Shown: positions 8,320 to 17,050 of the stretch, in pieces
How the letters are laid out: every line of letters starts with the position of its first letter
How positions within the stretch are numbered: position 1 is the stretch's first letter
DNA from: Actinoplanes ianthinogenes
GTDB taxonomy: Bacteria; Actinomycetota; Actinomycetes; Mycobacteriales; Micromonosporaceae
Direction of reading: 5' to 3'
NCBI RefSeq assembly: GCF_018324205.1
Contig: NZ_AP023356.1
Span: forward strand, 9,368,501 to 9,432,500
DNA length: 64,000 nucleotides
Notes under the pieces: model-generated
What the model was told of the DNA's origin: nothing
The model's input: only the letters and a program-made list of their open reading frames with translations
The model's database searches: none
Position numbers and translations under genes: made by a program

Positions 8320-8697
8320 GTGACCGCGAGAGTGCCTGGCCGGGTCGTGCTGATCGACGATCTCCGCTCGTTCGTCGACGGCCGTGTTGCCGAGGTGGCC
8401 CGCACGAGCGCGGACGGGGTCGCGCTGCTGAACCGCTGTCGGGATCGGCGGCTCGACGAGCTGTGGCTTGACCATGATCTCGGCGAGGACGACACGATCT
8501 GGCCGGTTGTCGAACTCCTGGAGCGCGCTGCCTTCGAGGACCGCCCTTTTGACATCGGCATCATCCACATCCATTCCGCGAACCCGGCCGGCGCCGGGAA
8601 GATGATGCAGGCTCTTCAGCGCTGGGGCTACCGCGTCCGGGTCTCGACGGGATCGTCCGACGTCGGGTACCGGGACAAGCCGACTGCCTCGAACTGA
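8320..8697 (+). CDS. Single-domain cyclic-phosphate-processing receiver-like protein
   Basis: The GTG at 8320 gives a 125-residue protein that is one domain: a strand VVLIDDLRSF with paired acidic residues, DELWLDHDLG (a phospho-acceptor-like Asp), then IGIIHIHSANPAG and a final strand. This matches the stand-alone receiver family called cPRec, proposed to process cyclic phosphates. A longer in-frame start at 8065 overlaps the SDR stop, but its extra 85 residues look unrelated. No partner histidine kinase is nearby. Confidence 0.7.
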   Translation: MTARVPGRVVLIDDLRSFVDGRVAEVARTSADGVALLNRCRDRRLDELWLDHDLGEDDTIWPVVELLERAAFEDRPFDIGIIHIHSANPAGAGKMMQALQRWGYRVRVSTGSSDVGYRDKPTASN

Positions 8698-8828
8698 CCA
8701 CCGCGAGAGGCCGATCCCGCTCCCGCCCAGCGGGTAGGCAGCAGAGCAGGCGCTGGTGAAGGAAGAACTCGCGAACGGCGGCCGACGCGGCCGTTCGGCA
8801 TCGTGTCGGAGAGTGGCATGATGCCGAG

Positions 8829-9860
8829 GTGCTCCTTGAGCGGCGTTCCCGCCGTGACCACGTCGCGGCCGTGCTGGCGGGCCGGGCCGACGGCGAGCTG
8901 GCGGCGTCGTTGCAGGCCGTGCCCCTCATCGGCGTAGGCGTGGGTGGCGGCGCGTCCAGCATCGACATCGACGGCGTGCCGGTGTTCGTCAAGTGGCTCC
9001 CGATCACCGATCGGGAGTTGGCTCATCCACACAGCACGGCAAACCTGTTCGGCCTGCCGGCCCGTTGGCAATACGGCATGTATCGCCTGCCCGGTCCGGG
9101 TTTCGGTGCGTGGCGCGAATTGGCCGCGAATCGGACCGTCACCGAAGGGGTCCTTGCCGGCGAAACGCCGTCCTTCCCGTTGCTGTACCACTGGCGGGTG
9201 CTGCCCGGCCGCCCGCCGATTGCGGCAGAGCACCTCGACATCGATGCCGTCGTCGCCCAGTTCGGTGGCGACGAAGCCGTCCGCGCCCGGCTTGACGCGC
9301 TGGCGAGCGCCACGGCGAGCCTCGTGCTGTTTCTGGAACATCTTCCCGACCGGCTGCCTCGCTGGCTGAGCGACCCGGTCGGCAGGGCCGCGACGGTGGA
9401 ACGGCAACTGTTCGAGATGGTGGCGTTCTTGCGTAACCGCGAGGTGCTGCACCTGGACGGACACTTCGGCAACATTCGGGCCGACGACGAACAGCTTTAC
9501 CTTGTCGACTTCGGGCTGGCCACCTCGCCGCGCTTCGACCTGTCGGAGGCCGAGCGCGACTTCGCGGCCGCCAACGCCGGGCACGACGCCGACTACGCGT
9601 CCATGCGGCTGGTGAACTGGCTGATCACCTCGACATGCGGGGTGCCCGCACCGGCCGGCGGCCGGCCCGTCGTCCGTGACCAGCTTGTACGCCGGTGCGC
9701 AACCGGCGACATCCCTCCCGGTTTACCGCTGCCCGTGGCAGACATCGTCGCCAGACACGCCCCCGCGGCCGCCCGGATGAACGAGTTCTGCTCGCGCTTG
9801 TTCGACGGCGACCTTTTCGCTCGGTATCCCGGCACGATGCGCTCACCCGCCCAGCCATGA
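8829..9860 (+). CDS. Protein-kinase-like/aminoglycoside-phosphotransferase-fold protein
   Basis: The 343-residue protein has a kinase-like fold. A N-terminal lobe carries VPVFVKWLP with a candidate ATP-binding Lys. The catalytic loop is HLDGHFGNI (an HxDxxxxN form) and the metal-binding Asp is in LVDFGLA. These are the diagnostic residues of small-molecule or protein kinases of the PKL superfamily. The target is not deducible. The gene uses a rare TTA leucine codon at 9723-9725, so translation could depend on the bldA tRNA. Confidence 0.7.
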   Translation: MLLERRSRRDHVAAVLAGRADGELAASLQAVPLIGVGVGGGASSIDIDGVPVFVKWLPITDRELAHPHSTANLFGLPARWQYGMYRLPGPGFGAWRELAANRTVTEGVLAGETPSFPLLYHWRVLPGRPPIAAEHLDIDAVVAQFGGDEAVRARLDALASATASLVLFLEHLPDRLPRWLSDPVGRAATVERQLFEMVAFLRNREVLHLDGHFGNIRADDEQLYLVDFGLATSPRFDLSEAERDFAAANAGHDADYASMRLVNWLITSTCGVPAPAGGRPVVRDQLVRRCATGDIPPGLPLPVADIVARHAPAAARMNEFCSRLFDGDLFARYPGTMRSPAQP

Positions 9861-10040
9861 CCGCCATCGTGGCGTATCGACGCCGGAGAACGCTGAAGAC
9901 TTCGCTGCGAAGGGTGAAGCGGCTCGCGCCGGCGGAGATCAGTGCGCTCGGCCCCCGGAGCGGCCCGCGCCGAGACTCGGGGTGAGGTGGCTCCACCGTC
10001 GCTGAAGGCTTTTTCCAGCGGGGGATGAGATGACTTCGCC

Positions 10041-10916
10041 ATGTCTATCTCCCCCTGCGAGCTTGTCGTACGCCGGCTGCTGGCCGAGGTGCACAACGGT
10101 CACCGGCTGGAGCGCCTGCGAGCCCACTACGCGCCGGACCATCGGGACCACGATCCGCGGGTGGCGCCCGGATCCGGGGTCGCCGGCCTGGAGGCGTTCT
10201 GGGCCGAGCTGCTGGACGCCGTGCCGGACCTGCGCGTCGAGCCGGGCGTGGCGCTGGCCGACGGCGATCGGATCATGCTGTTCCTGCTCTGGCGGGGCAC
10301 GTTCCGGCCGGGCACCGCGGCGGAACGTGACTTCGAGCTGCACACCAGCGAGATCTTCGAGGTCGCCGGCAGCCGGATCACCGAGCACTGGGCGGTGGCC
10401 GACTACTCGATCCTGCGGCCGCTCGGGTTCGCGCCCCGGCAGCGCACCGACCTGCGCCGGCCCGACCTGATCGGCGTGCACACGGCGGCCGAGCGGGCCA
10501 ACGCCGAGGCGGTGCTCGGGTCGTACCGCGAGGTGCTGACCGAGCATCGGCTGGACCGTGCCGAGGTCTACTACGAGCGTGACTACCTGCACCACAACCG
10601 GCAGATGCCGGCCGTGCCGAACGGGGTGGAGGCGTTCCGCGCGTACTTCGCCGGGAACTTCGCGGCGTACCCGGATCTGACCGCGACCGTGGACCACCTG
10701 GTCGCCGGCGGTGATCGGGTGATGGTCTTCGCGACCTGGCGCGGGCGGTTCACCGGGCACTCGCGCGGCCGCAAGCCGACCGGCCGGGCGCTGATCCTGC
10801 GCACCTCCGACCTGTTCCGGCTGGTGGACAACCGGGTGGCCGAGCACTGGGAGGTCGTCGACTACAGCGGCCTGGAGGACGTCGGCGTGCCGGTGCGTCA
10901 GCCGGTCGCGCGGTGA
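10041..10916 (+). CDS. Double SnoaL-like (NTF2-fold) protein, cytoplasmic
   Basis: The 291-residue protein holds two consecutive SnoaL-like domains (about 5-135 and 150-285). Each ends with a near-identical strand signature: ITEHWAVADYSILRPLG in the first and VAEHWEVVDYSGLEDVG in the second. Each also has a YPDL or VPDL helix end. The family matches COG4922-type predicted SnoaL-like aldol-condensation enzymes, whose real activity is untested. There is no signal peptide, unlike its paralogue at 12004. The ATG at 10041 has only a weak ribosome site. Confidence 0.8.
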   Translation: MSISPCELVVRRLLAEVHNGHRLERLRAHYAPDHRDHDPRVAPGSGVAGLEAFWAELLDAVPDLRVEPGVALADGDRIMLFLLWRGTFRPGTAAERDFELHTSEIFEVAGSRITEHWAVADYSILRPLGFAPRQRTDLRRPDLIGVHTAAERANAEAVLGSYREVLTEHRLDRAEVYYERDYLHHNRQMPAVPNGVEAFRAYFAGNFAAYPDLTATVDHLVAGGDRVMVFATWRGRFTGHSRGRKPTGRALILRTSDLFRLVDNRVAEHWEVVDYSGLEDVGVPVRQPVAR

Positions 10917-11008
10917 CCGCCCGGCCGGCCGCGGGAGCGCTGGAGGAGTCCTCGAGGACCGCTGAAGAGACGGTGCCCGCGGCAGCGCCCTGTGCCTCAA
11001 TGGCAGCC

Positions 11009-11962
11009 ATGCAGATTCGCAGTCTGGACGGCGACGACGAGGCCACGGTCGATCTTCTGCTCCCCGGATTCCGCGCCACCATGGCCGCGGAGTCGCCTTC
11101 GGACCCACCGGCACCGGCGCCGCTGCTGGCCCGGCTGCTGCAACGCCGGTGGGGTACCGAGCGTCTGGTGCTGGCGGCGTTCGACGGCGGCCGGCCGGTG
11201 GGGTTCGCCAAGCTCGGCACGGACGTGCGCACCGATCCGACGCGGGCGCACGGCTCGCTCTGGGTCTTCCCGGAGCACCGCCGCCGGGGCGCCGGACGCG
11301 CCCTGCTGGCCGCGGCCCGCGACGAGTTGCGGCGCACCTCGCACGAGACGCTGCTGATCGACGCTCCGGAGTCGGCGGGCGCGACGGCGTTCAGCGCGGC
11401 GCTCGGCGGCCGCCGGCACGCGGCGAACCTGCGGCACCGGCTCGACCTGCGTGGCTGGGCCCGGCGCCGGGCCCGCGCGGGGGCGGACGACCGGCCCGGG
11501 ATCCGCCTGGTGCGCTGGACCGACCACTGCCCCGACGACCTGGTGGAGTCGTACGCCCGCGCCTGGAGCCGGCTCGACGCCACGGTCAACGGGCAGGCGA
11601 CGTCGCGCGGGGGAGGGGTCGACGGCGTCCGGCTGCGCGAGGCCGAGACGGCGCGCAGCGCGAACCGTCAGGCGGCCGTCGCGGCGGTCCGGGACGGTGA
11701 GGTGCTGGGGTACAGCACGCTGTTCGTCCGTGACAGCCCGATGGCCGACACCGGCGAGACCATGGTGCTGCCCGAGTGCCGGCGCCAGGGACTCGGGCTG
11801 CTGCTCAAGTCGGAGCTGATCGGCTGGACGGTCGCCGACCACCCGCACCTGACCGTGCTCCAGGCGTGGAACGACGAGCGCAACGCCGCCGTCGTCGCGC
11901 TCAACCGCCGGGTCGGCTTCACCGTCGACCGGCGATGGCTGACCCACCGGTTCGACGTCTGA
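11009..11962 (+). CDS. GNAT acetyltransferase with two GNAT domains
   Basis: The 317-residue protein (ATG at 11009, MQIRSLDGDD) contains two GNAT folds. The first has LWVFPEHRRRGAGRALLAAA, the acetyl-CoA-binding RxxGxG/A loop. The second has MVLPECRRQGLGLLLKSEL. Two-domain GNATs of this type include mycothiol synthase-like and streptothricin-type proteins; the acceptor is not predictable. The frame is open back to a GTG at 10913 that overlaps the preceding stop, but the extra residues are low-complexity. Confidence 0.8.
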   Translation: MQIRSLDGDDEATVDLLLPGFRATMAAESPSDPPAPAPLLARLLQRRWGTERLVLAAFDGGRPVGFAKLGTDVRTDPTRAHGSLWVFPEHRRRGAGRALLAAARDELRRTSHETLLIDAPESAGATAFSAALGGRRHAANLRHRLDLRGWARRRARAGADDRPGIRLVRWTDHCPDDLVESYARAWSRLDATVNGQATSRGGGVDGVRLREAETARSANRQAAVAAVRDGEVLGYSTLFVRDSPMADTGETMVLPECRRQGLGLLLKSELIGWTVADHPHLTVLQAWNDERNAAVVALNRRVGFTVDRRWLTHRFDV

Positions 11963-12003
11963 GCCGGTAACGGAGACACCCACTCATCACGGAGGGACAG
12001 TTC

Positions 12004-12960
12004 ATGCTGCTCAAAAACCGGCTCACGCGTACCTTAGGGTCGTTGATCCTGGCGGCCGCGGTGATCGCGGCCCCGAGCCCGGCAGCGGCCCAGCCGGCTG
12101 CCGCGAGTGTCGAGCGTGCCCTGGACGGCCTGGTCGCCGACGTCTGGAACCAGCACCGGATCAACCGGGTGACCAGCTACTTCGCCAGCGACTACGTCGA
12201 GCACGACACGCGGATCGCGCCGGGGCTGCCGGGCCTGCGCGCCTACCTGAACGACCTGTTCACCGGCTTCCCGGACCTGACCGCGACGGCGCTGGTGTCG
12301 CAGGTCGACAACGACCGGGCGATGGTGTTCGTGAGCTGGCACGGCCACCAGACCGGGACGTTCGCCGGTCAGCCGGCCAGCGGCAAGGAGTTGACGCTGG
12401 TCACCAGCGAGCTGTTCCGGTTCCGCGGGCAGAAGGTCGTCGAGCACTGGGACACCGTGGACTACTCGGTGCTCAAGGCGTTCGGGGTGACGCCGCAGCT
12501 GGAGACCCAGCCGCGCAACCCGGAGCTGTCCGGCTGTCACACCGACACGGAGAAGGCCAACGCCGCGAAGATCGTCGAGGCCGCCGACGTGGTGATGACC
12601 CAGCACCGGCTGGACCTCGCCGACCGCTACTACGAGGTGGACTACCAGCACCACAACTTCCAGCGACCGGCGGTGGCCGGCGGGCTGGAAGCCTTCCGCC
12701 AGTTCTTCGCGAGCAATTTCACGACCTTCCCCGATCTTTCGGTACGCATTGATCACGTGCTCGCCCAGGGCGACCGGGTCGCCGTCTCCGCCACCTGGAG
12801 CGGTCACTTCACCGGAGACTTCCACGGCGTCCCGCCGACCGGCCAGCTGCTGGTCATGCACACCTCGGACCAGTACCGCTTCGGCGCCGACGGCAAGGTC
12901 GCCGAGCACTGGGAGGTCGTCGACTACTCCAGCTTCGCGGCCGCCGGCATCCCGATCTGA
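12004..12960 (+). CDS. Secreted double SnoaL-like protein
   Basis: This 318-residue paralogue of the gene at 10041 has a signal peptide (about 1-30, LILAAAVIAAPSPAAAQ). Two SnoaL-like domains follow, with VVEHWDTVDYSVLKAFG and VAEHWEVVDYSSFAAAG at equivalent positions and the shared YHHN-type segment (YQHHNF versus YLHHNR). GGAGGG precedes the ATG at a proper distance. Residue 11 is encoded by TTA (12034-12036), suggesting bldA dependence. A hairpin terminator follows the stop. Confidence 0.82.
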   Translation: MLLKNRLTRTLGSLILAAAVIAAPSPAAAQPAAASVERALDGLVADVWNQHRINRVTSYFASDYVEHDTRIAPGLPGLRAYLNDLFTGFPDLTATALVSQVDNDRAMVFVSWHGHQTGTFAGQPASGKELTLVTSELFRFRGQKVVEHWDTVDYSVLKAFGVTPQLETQPRNPELSGCHTDTEKANAAKIVEAADVVMTQHRLDLADRYYEVDYQHHNFQRPAVAGGLEAFRQFFASNFTTFPDLSVRIDHVLAQGDRVAVSATWSGHFTGDFHGVPPTGQLLVMHTSDQYRFGADGKVAEHWEVVDYSSFAAAGIPI

Positions 12961-12974
12961 CGCTCGCCGGTGAC

Positions 12975-13007
12975 GGCGCCCGAGCCGGCGGTCCCGGTTC
13001 GGGCGCC
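12975..13007 (+). terminator. Rho-independent-type hairpin
   Basis: A 12-bp stem (GGCGCCCGAGCC with GGTTCGGGCGCC, one G-T pair) closes a 9-base loop 15 bases after the stop of the secreted SnoaL gene. It lacks a T-run, as is common in actinomycetes. It also separates the left flank from the polyketide cluster. Confidence 0.6.
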
Positions 13008-13030
13008 GGGCACGTTGCCTACGTCCGGCA

Positions 13031-13060
13031 ATCATATGTATGGTCACATGTACTTGCATG
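13031..13060. promoter_or_regulatory. MarR-box-like sites before the first cluster operon
   Basis: On the minus strand this AT-rich stretch reads ACCATACATATGAT, sharing the 11-base core CATACATATGA with the palindrome at the MarR gene's own promoter (21672-21685). A second partial half-site (GCATGAAAAC) follows. It lies 35-64 bases before the FAD hydroxylase start at 13095, where it could overlap the promoter. Confidence 0.5.
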
Positions 13061-13094
13061 AAAACACGCAATAAGCTTTCGAGAGGGCACAGTG

Positions 13095-14609
13095 ATGACC
13101 CAGAACAACCGGACGGACGTCGTCATCGTCGGTGGCGGGCCGGTCGGCATGCTGCTCGCCGCCGAGCTGCGACTCGCCGGCACCAGCGTCGTACTGCTCG
13201 AGCAGCTGCCGGAGCGATCACCACACTCGAAGGCGTTCGGGCTGCACGCCCGGTCCCTGGAGTCGCTCGACCGGCGCGGCCTGGTCGAGCGCTTCCGTGA
13301 CGGCGCGCGCTCGTGGAACAACGGGCACTTCGCCGGCCTGGACGTGTGGGTGGACTTCAGCCTGCTCGACAGCAGCCACGGCTACGCGCTGCTCAGCGAG
13401 CAGGCCCGCACCGAGGAGCTGCTGGAGGCGCACGCGAAAGAGTCGGGGGCGGACATCCGCCGCCGGCACACGGTCACCGCGATCGACCAGGACGCCGACG
13501 GTGTCACCGTCGCGGCCACCGGCCCGGACGGGGCGTACGAGCTGCGCGCCGAGTACGTGGTCGGCTGCGACGGGGCGCGCAGCATCGTGCGCAAGGCGGC
13601 CGGCATCGGCTTCCCGGGCAGCGGCGGCCGGGTGACCGCCCGGCTCGGCGACGTCGTGCTCGCCGACCGCGACAACGCGCCGATGGGCATGGAGCGCACC
13701 GAGCGCGGCCTGCTCTTCTGCGTCCCGCTCGACGACCGGTACCACCGGGTCGCCACGTTCGACTTCGGCCCGGACAAGAAGAACCCCGAGGAGAGCCTGA
13801 CCCTCGAGGAGCTGACCGCCAGCATGCGCGAGATCTGGGGCACCGACCACGGCGCGCACGACGCCCGCTGGCTGTCCTGGTTCACCGACTCGGCCCGCCA
13901 GGCCGACCGGTACCGCGCCGGCCGGATCCTGCTGGCCGGCGACGCCGCGCACATCCACTTCCCGGTCGGCGGCCAGGGCCTCAACCTCGGCCTCCAGGAC
14001 GCGCTCAACCTCGGCTGGAAGCTGGCCGCGCAGATCCACGGCTGGGCGCCGCCCGGGCTGCTCGACACGTACGACGCCGAGCGGCAGCCGCCGGCGCGCC
14101 GGGTGCTGGAGAACACCCGGGCCCAGATCGCCCTGATGAACCCGGATCCGGACGTCACGCCGCTGCGCGAGCTGCTCGAGTCGCTGATGCGCATCGACGC
14201 GGCCAACCGGCACATCGCCGAGATGCTCTCCGGCGTCAACGTCCACTACGACCTGTCGGCCGGCGCCGAGGTGCACCCGCTGGTCGGCAAGTTCGCGTCG
14301 GACCTGCCGCTGGAGACCGCGGACGGCACGACCCGGCTGGCCGAGCTGCTGCGCGGCGGCAAGGCCGTGCTGCTCGACCTGACCGGCGGCACCGAGGTCG
14401 CCGCCGTCCAGCGGGAGTGGGCGGCGAGCGTCGCCGACGCCACCCGGGTCACCTCGGTCGCCGCGGCCGGCACGGACGCCTCCGAGCTCGCCGCGCTCCT
14501 GGTCCGCCCGGACGGCTACGTCGCCTGGGCCGCCGACCGCGACACCGCGCCGGATCGGGTCCGCGACGGGCTCGGCACGGCGCTGCGCACCTGGTTCGGC
14601 AAGAGCTGA
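13095..14609 (+). CDS. FAD-dependent aromatic hydroxylase (group A)
   Basis: The 504-residue flavoprotein monooxygenase has VVIVGGGPVGMLLAAELRLA (FAD-binding GxGxxG) at its start, a DG motif GCDGARSIVRK near 155, and the GD motif RILLAGDAAHIHFPVGGQG near 280. A C-terminal thioredoxin-like domain (about 390-504) is typical of PgaE/RdmE-type polyketide hydroxylases. It would hydroxylate the aromatic polyketide using NAD(P)H and O2. GAGAGGG sits 7 bases before the ATG, favouring 13095 over the GTG at 13092. It is the first gene of the cluster, followed by a P450. Confidence 0.9.
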   Translation: MTQNNRTDVVIVGGGPVGMLLAAELRLAGTSVVLLEQLPERSPHSKAFGLHARSLESLDRRGLVERFRDGARSWNNGHFAGLDVWVDFSLLDSSHGYALLSEQARTEELLEAHAKESGADIRRRHTVTAIDQDADGVTVAATGPDGAYELRAEYVVGCDGARSIVRKAAGIGFPGSGGRVTARLGDVVLADRDNAPMGMERTERGLLFCVPLDDRYHRVATFDFGPDKKNPEESLTLEELTASMREIWGTDHGAHDARWLSWFTDSARQADRYRAGRILLAGDAAHIHFPVGGQGLNLGLQDALNLGWKLAAQIHGWAPPGLLDTYDAERQPPARRVLENTRAQIALMNPDPDVTPLRELLESLMRIDAANRHIAEMLSGVNVHYDLSAGAEVHPLVGKFASDLPLETADGTTRLAELLRGGKAVLLDLTGGTEVAAVQREWAASVADATRVTSVAAAGTDASELAALLVRPDGYVAWAADRDTAPDRVRDGLGTALRTWFGKS

Positions 14610-14679
14610 CCACCGTCACCCCGGCCGCGGCGCGCGTCGCGGCCGGGCGCCACCTCCGGAACCACCTGGAAGGATGCAG

Positions 14680-15867
14680 ATGACCGACGACGTGGCCGAG
14701 GTGGCGTTCCCGTTCACCCGGCACTCCCCGATCGAGCCGCCGGCCGATTACCAGCGACTGCGCGAAGCCCGGGTGGTCCAGGTCCGGATGTCCACCGGAG
14801 CGCCGGCCTACCTGGTCGGGCGCTACGAGGACGTCCGGATGGTGCTCACCGATCCGCGGTTCAGCAGCGACCTGCACCGGCCGGGCGTGCCGCAGCCCTC
14901 GCCGTTCCCGCCGGACGACAGCATGCACCACACCGACGCGCCGGCACACACCCGGCTGCGCAAGCTGGTCTCGGCGGCGTTCACCCCGCGCCGGGTCGAG
15001 CAGATGCGGCCCCGGATCCAGCAACTGGCCGACGAGCTGATCGACCGGATGATCCAGGGCGGCGGGCCGGCCGACCTCAACGCCGCGCTGGCGCACCCGC
15101 TGCCGATCACGGTGATCTGCGAGCTGCTCGGCGTGCCGCTGGCCGACCGGGACGCCTTCGTCGGCTGGGCCGGCACCCTGGTGGCGCTGGCCGACGTGCC
15201 GGTCGACACCATCGTGGCGGCCTACATGTCGCTGCGCGGTTACCTCACCGACCTGACCAAGGCGAAGCGCGCCGACCCCGGCGACGACCTGCTCAGCGCC
15301 CTGGTGCAGGTGCACGACGGCGGGGACCGGCTCAGCGAGTCGGAACTGGTCTCGATGGCGACGCTGCTGCTCATCGCCGGATACGAGACGACGATCCACC
15401 AGATCGGCAGCTGTGTGGTGATGCTGCTGGAGCATCCCGGGCAGCTGGCCGCGCTGCGGGGCGACGAGCGGCTGATCGGGCCGGCCATGGAGGAGCTGAT
15501 GCGCTTCCAGGGGCCGGGCGACGGCGCCGCCTACCGGGTGACGCTCGAAGAGGTGCGGATCGGGGACACGGTGATCCCGGCCAACAGCGGGGTGCTCGCC
15601 GCGATCGGGGCGGCCAACCGGGACGAGCGGGAGTTCACCGACCCGGAGACGCTCGACATCCGGCGCCGCAACCTCGCGCATCTGACGCTGGGGCAGGGGA
15701 TGCACTACTGCCTCGGCGCGGCGCTCGGGCGGCTGGAGCTGGAGATCGCGGTGGGCACGCTGCTGCGCCGGCTGCCCGGGCTGCGGCTCGCCGTGCCCGC
15801 CACGGAGCTGGTCTGGCTGCCGAATCGGCTGCTCAGCGGCTATGCCGAGATTCCGGTCAGCTGGTAG
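14680..15867 (+). CDS. Cytochrome P450
   Basis: The 395-residue P450 has an I-helix AGYETT (residues 233-238), an ExxR (EELMR) and a heme loop LGQGMHYCLG with the ligand Cys344. The usual Phe at the start of the heme loop is replaced by Leu. GGAAGG lies 6 bases before the ATG at 14680; an upstream ATG at 14674 overlaps the ribosome site. It probably forms an operon with the hydroxylase upstream (70-base gap) and oxidises the polyketide, for example in ring or methylenedioxy formation; this is inference. Confidence 0.9.
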   Translation: MTDDVAEVAFPFTRHSPIEPPADYQRLREARVVQVRMSTGAPAYLVGRYEDVRMVLTDPRFSSDLHRPGVPQPSPFPPDDSMHHTDAPAHTRLRKLVSAAFTPRRVEQMRPRIQQLADELIDRMIQGGGPADLNAALAHPLPITVICELLGVPLADRDAFVGWAGTLVALADVPVDTIVAAYMSLRGYLTDLTKAKRADPGDDLLSALVQVHDGGDRLSESELVSMATLLLIAGYETTIHQIGSCVVMLLEHPGQLAALRGDERLIGPAMEELMRFQGPGDGAAYRVTLEEVRIGDTVIPANSGVLAAIGAANRDEREFTDPETLDIRRRNLAHLTLGQGMHYCLGAALGRLELEIAVGTLLRRLPGLRLAVPATELVWLPNRLLSGYAEIPVSW

Positions 15868-15884
15868 GCGTACGCTAATTAGGT

Positions 15885-15920
15885 GTTGTCATGCATTTGT
15901 GTGATAGCATGCATGTATCT
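15885..15920. promoter_or_regulatory. MarR-box-like site before the oxidoreductase
   Basis: GTGTTGTCATGCAT is identical over 14 bases to the element at 32448. It is followed by a second half TAGCATGCATG. The region resembles the MarR palindrome (core CATACATATGA) with a T for A change. It lies 74-109 bases before the oxidoreductase ATG (15994). Confidence 0.5.
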
Positions 15921-15993
15921 GAACCGGGGCGTCCCCGGCGGGGTCCACGAGGCTGCTCGGGACTCGATCTCTCTCCCATCTGGAGACCATCTG

Positions 15994-16974
15994 ATGCGAA
16001 TCGTTCGTCACTACGAACACGGCGACCCCTCCGTGCTGCGCGTGGAGGAGACGGCGAAGCCGGCTCCCGGCCCGCGTGACGTGCTCATCCGGGTCGAGGC
16101 CGTCGGCGTGAACTTCGCCGAGGTGCAGCGCCGGCAGGGCCTGCCGATCGGCGGCCCGGCCGAGCTGCCCGGCGCGCCCGGCGGCGACGTCGCCGGCACC
16201 GTCGAGGCCATCGGCGACTCCGTCGCCGGCGTGCAGCCCGGCGACCGCGTCGTCGCCGGTGTCTGGCACGGCGCCTACGCCGACTACGTCACCGCGGACG
16301 CCGGCTCGCTGCTGGCCATCCCGGACGGCGTCGACGCCGGCCAGGCCACCGCGCTGCTCAGCCCGGCGCAGACCGCGTACCACGCGATCACCGCGGCCGG
16401 CCGGCTGAAGGCCGGCGAGACCATCCTGATCGACGCCGCCGCCGGCGGTGTCGGCCACCTGGCCGTGCAGATCGCCAAGGCGCTCGGCGCCGGCAAGGTG
16501 ATCGCCACCGCGAGCAGCCCGGCGAAACTCGAGTTCGCCCGCTCGCTCGGCGCCGACGTCGCCATCGACTACACCCAGGACGGCTGGGCCGAGGAGGTGC
16601 TCGCCGCCACCGACGGCAAGGGCGCCGACGTGATCCTGGAGACCGTCGGCGGCGACATCCTGCGCCAGAGCATCCCGCTGATCGCCCAGTTCGGCCGACT
16701 GGTCTTCTACGGCTCGGCCGCCGGGTTCGACATCCCGCCGGTCAGCGTCGTCGACCTGATCGACATGAAGACCGTGATCGGGTTCAGCCTGTACGCGATC
16801 ATGTTCACCCAGCCGGAGGTCATCCAGGCCGGCGAGCGCGACCTGGTGAACATGCTGGCCACCGGCAAGCTCAAGCCGATCGTGCACACCACGCTCCCGC
16901 TCGACGAGGCGGCCAAGGCGCACGAGCTGATGGAGGCTCGCGCCCAGCTCGGCAAGGTCGTCCTCGTCCCGTAA
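15994..16974 (+). CDS. Quinone oxidoreductase / zinc-free MDR-family reductase
   Basis: The 326-residue medium-chain reductase starts MRIVRHYEHGDPSVLRVEET. It has the MDR GroES-like N-domain (VGVNFAEVQRRQG) and the NADPH-binding AAAGGVGHLAVQIAKALG. It lacks the zinc-ligand cysteines, as quinone oxidoreductases do. TGGAGA precedes the ATG by 8 bases. The role in the pathway is unclear: a quinone reduction or detoxification step near the exporter is plausible. It is followed by a strong hairpin, then the MFS exporter. Confidence 0.87.
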   Translation: MRIVRHYEHGDPSVLRVEETAKPAPGPRDVLIRVEAVGVNFAEVQRRQGLPIGGPAELPGAPGGDVAGTVEAIGDSVAGVQPGDRVVAGVWHGAYADYVTADAGSLLAIPDGVDAGQATALLSPAQTAYHAITAAGRLKAGETILIDAAAGGVGHLAVQIAKALGAGKVIATASSPAKLEFARSLGADVAIDYTQDGWAEEVLAATDGKGADVILETVGGDILRQSIPLIAQFGRLVFYGSAAGFDIPPVSVVDLIDMKTVIGFSLYAIMFTQPEVIQAGERDLVNMLATGKLKPIVHTTLPLDEAAKAHELMEARAQLGKVVLVP

Positions 16975-16983
16975 CACCCCGAC

Positions 16984-17019
16984 GCGCGGGGTGCGAGTCC
17001 CCCGTCTCGCGCCCCGCGC
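16984..17019 (+). terminator. Strong hairpin between oxidoreductase and exporter
   Basis: A 14-bp stem (GCGCGGGGTGCGAG with CTCGCGCCCCGCGC, one wobble) with an 8-base loop lies 10 bases after the oxidoreductase stop and 32 bases before the exporter GTG. It may act as terminator or attenuator. No T-run follows. Confidence 0.55.
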
Positions 17020-17050
17020 CCCATCTTCGCTTCTCACGAAGGAAACAGTT

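Noticed and set aside
16984-17019. tRNA-like T-arm word (GGTGCGAGTCC) after the oxidoreductase
   Set aside because: No D-arm, anticodon arm or acceptor stem can be built around it; a long simple hairpin explains it better.
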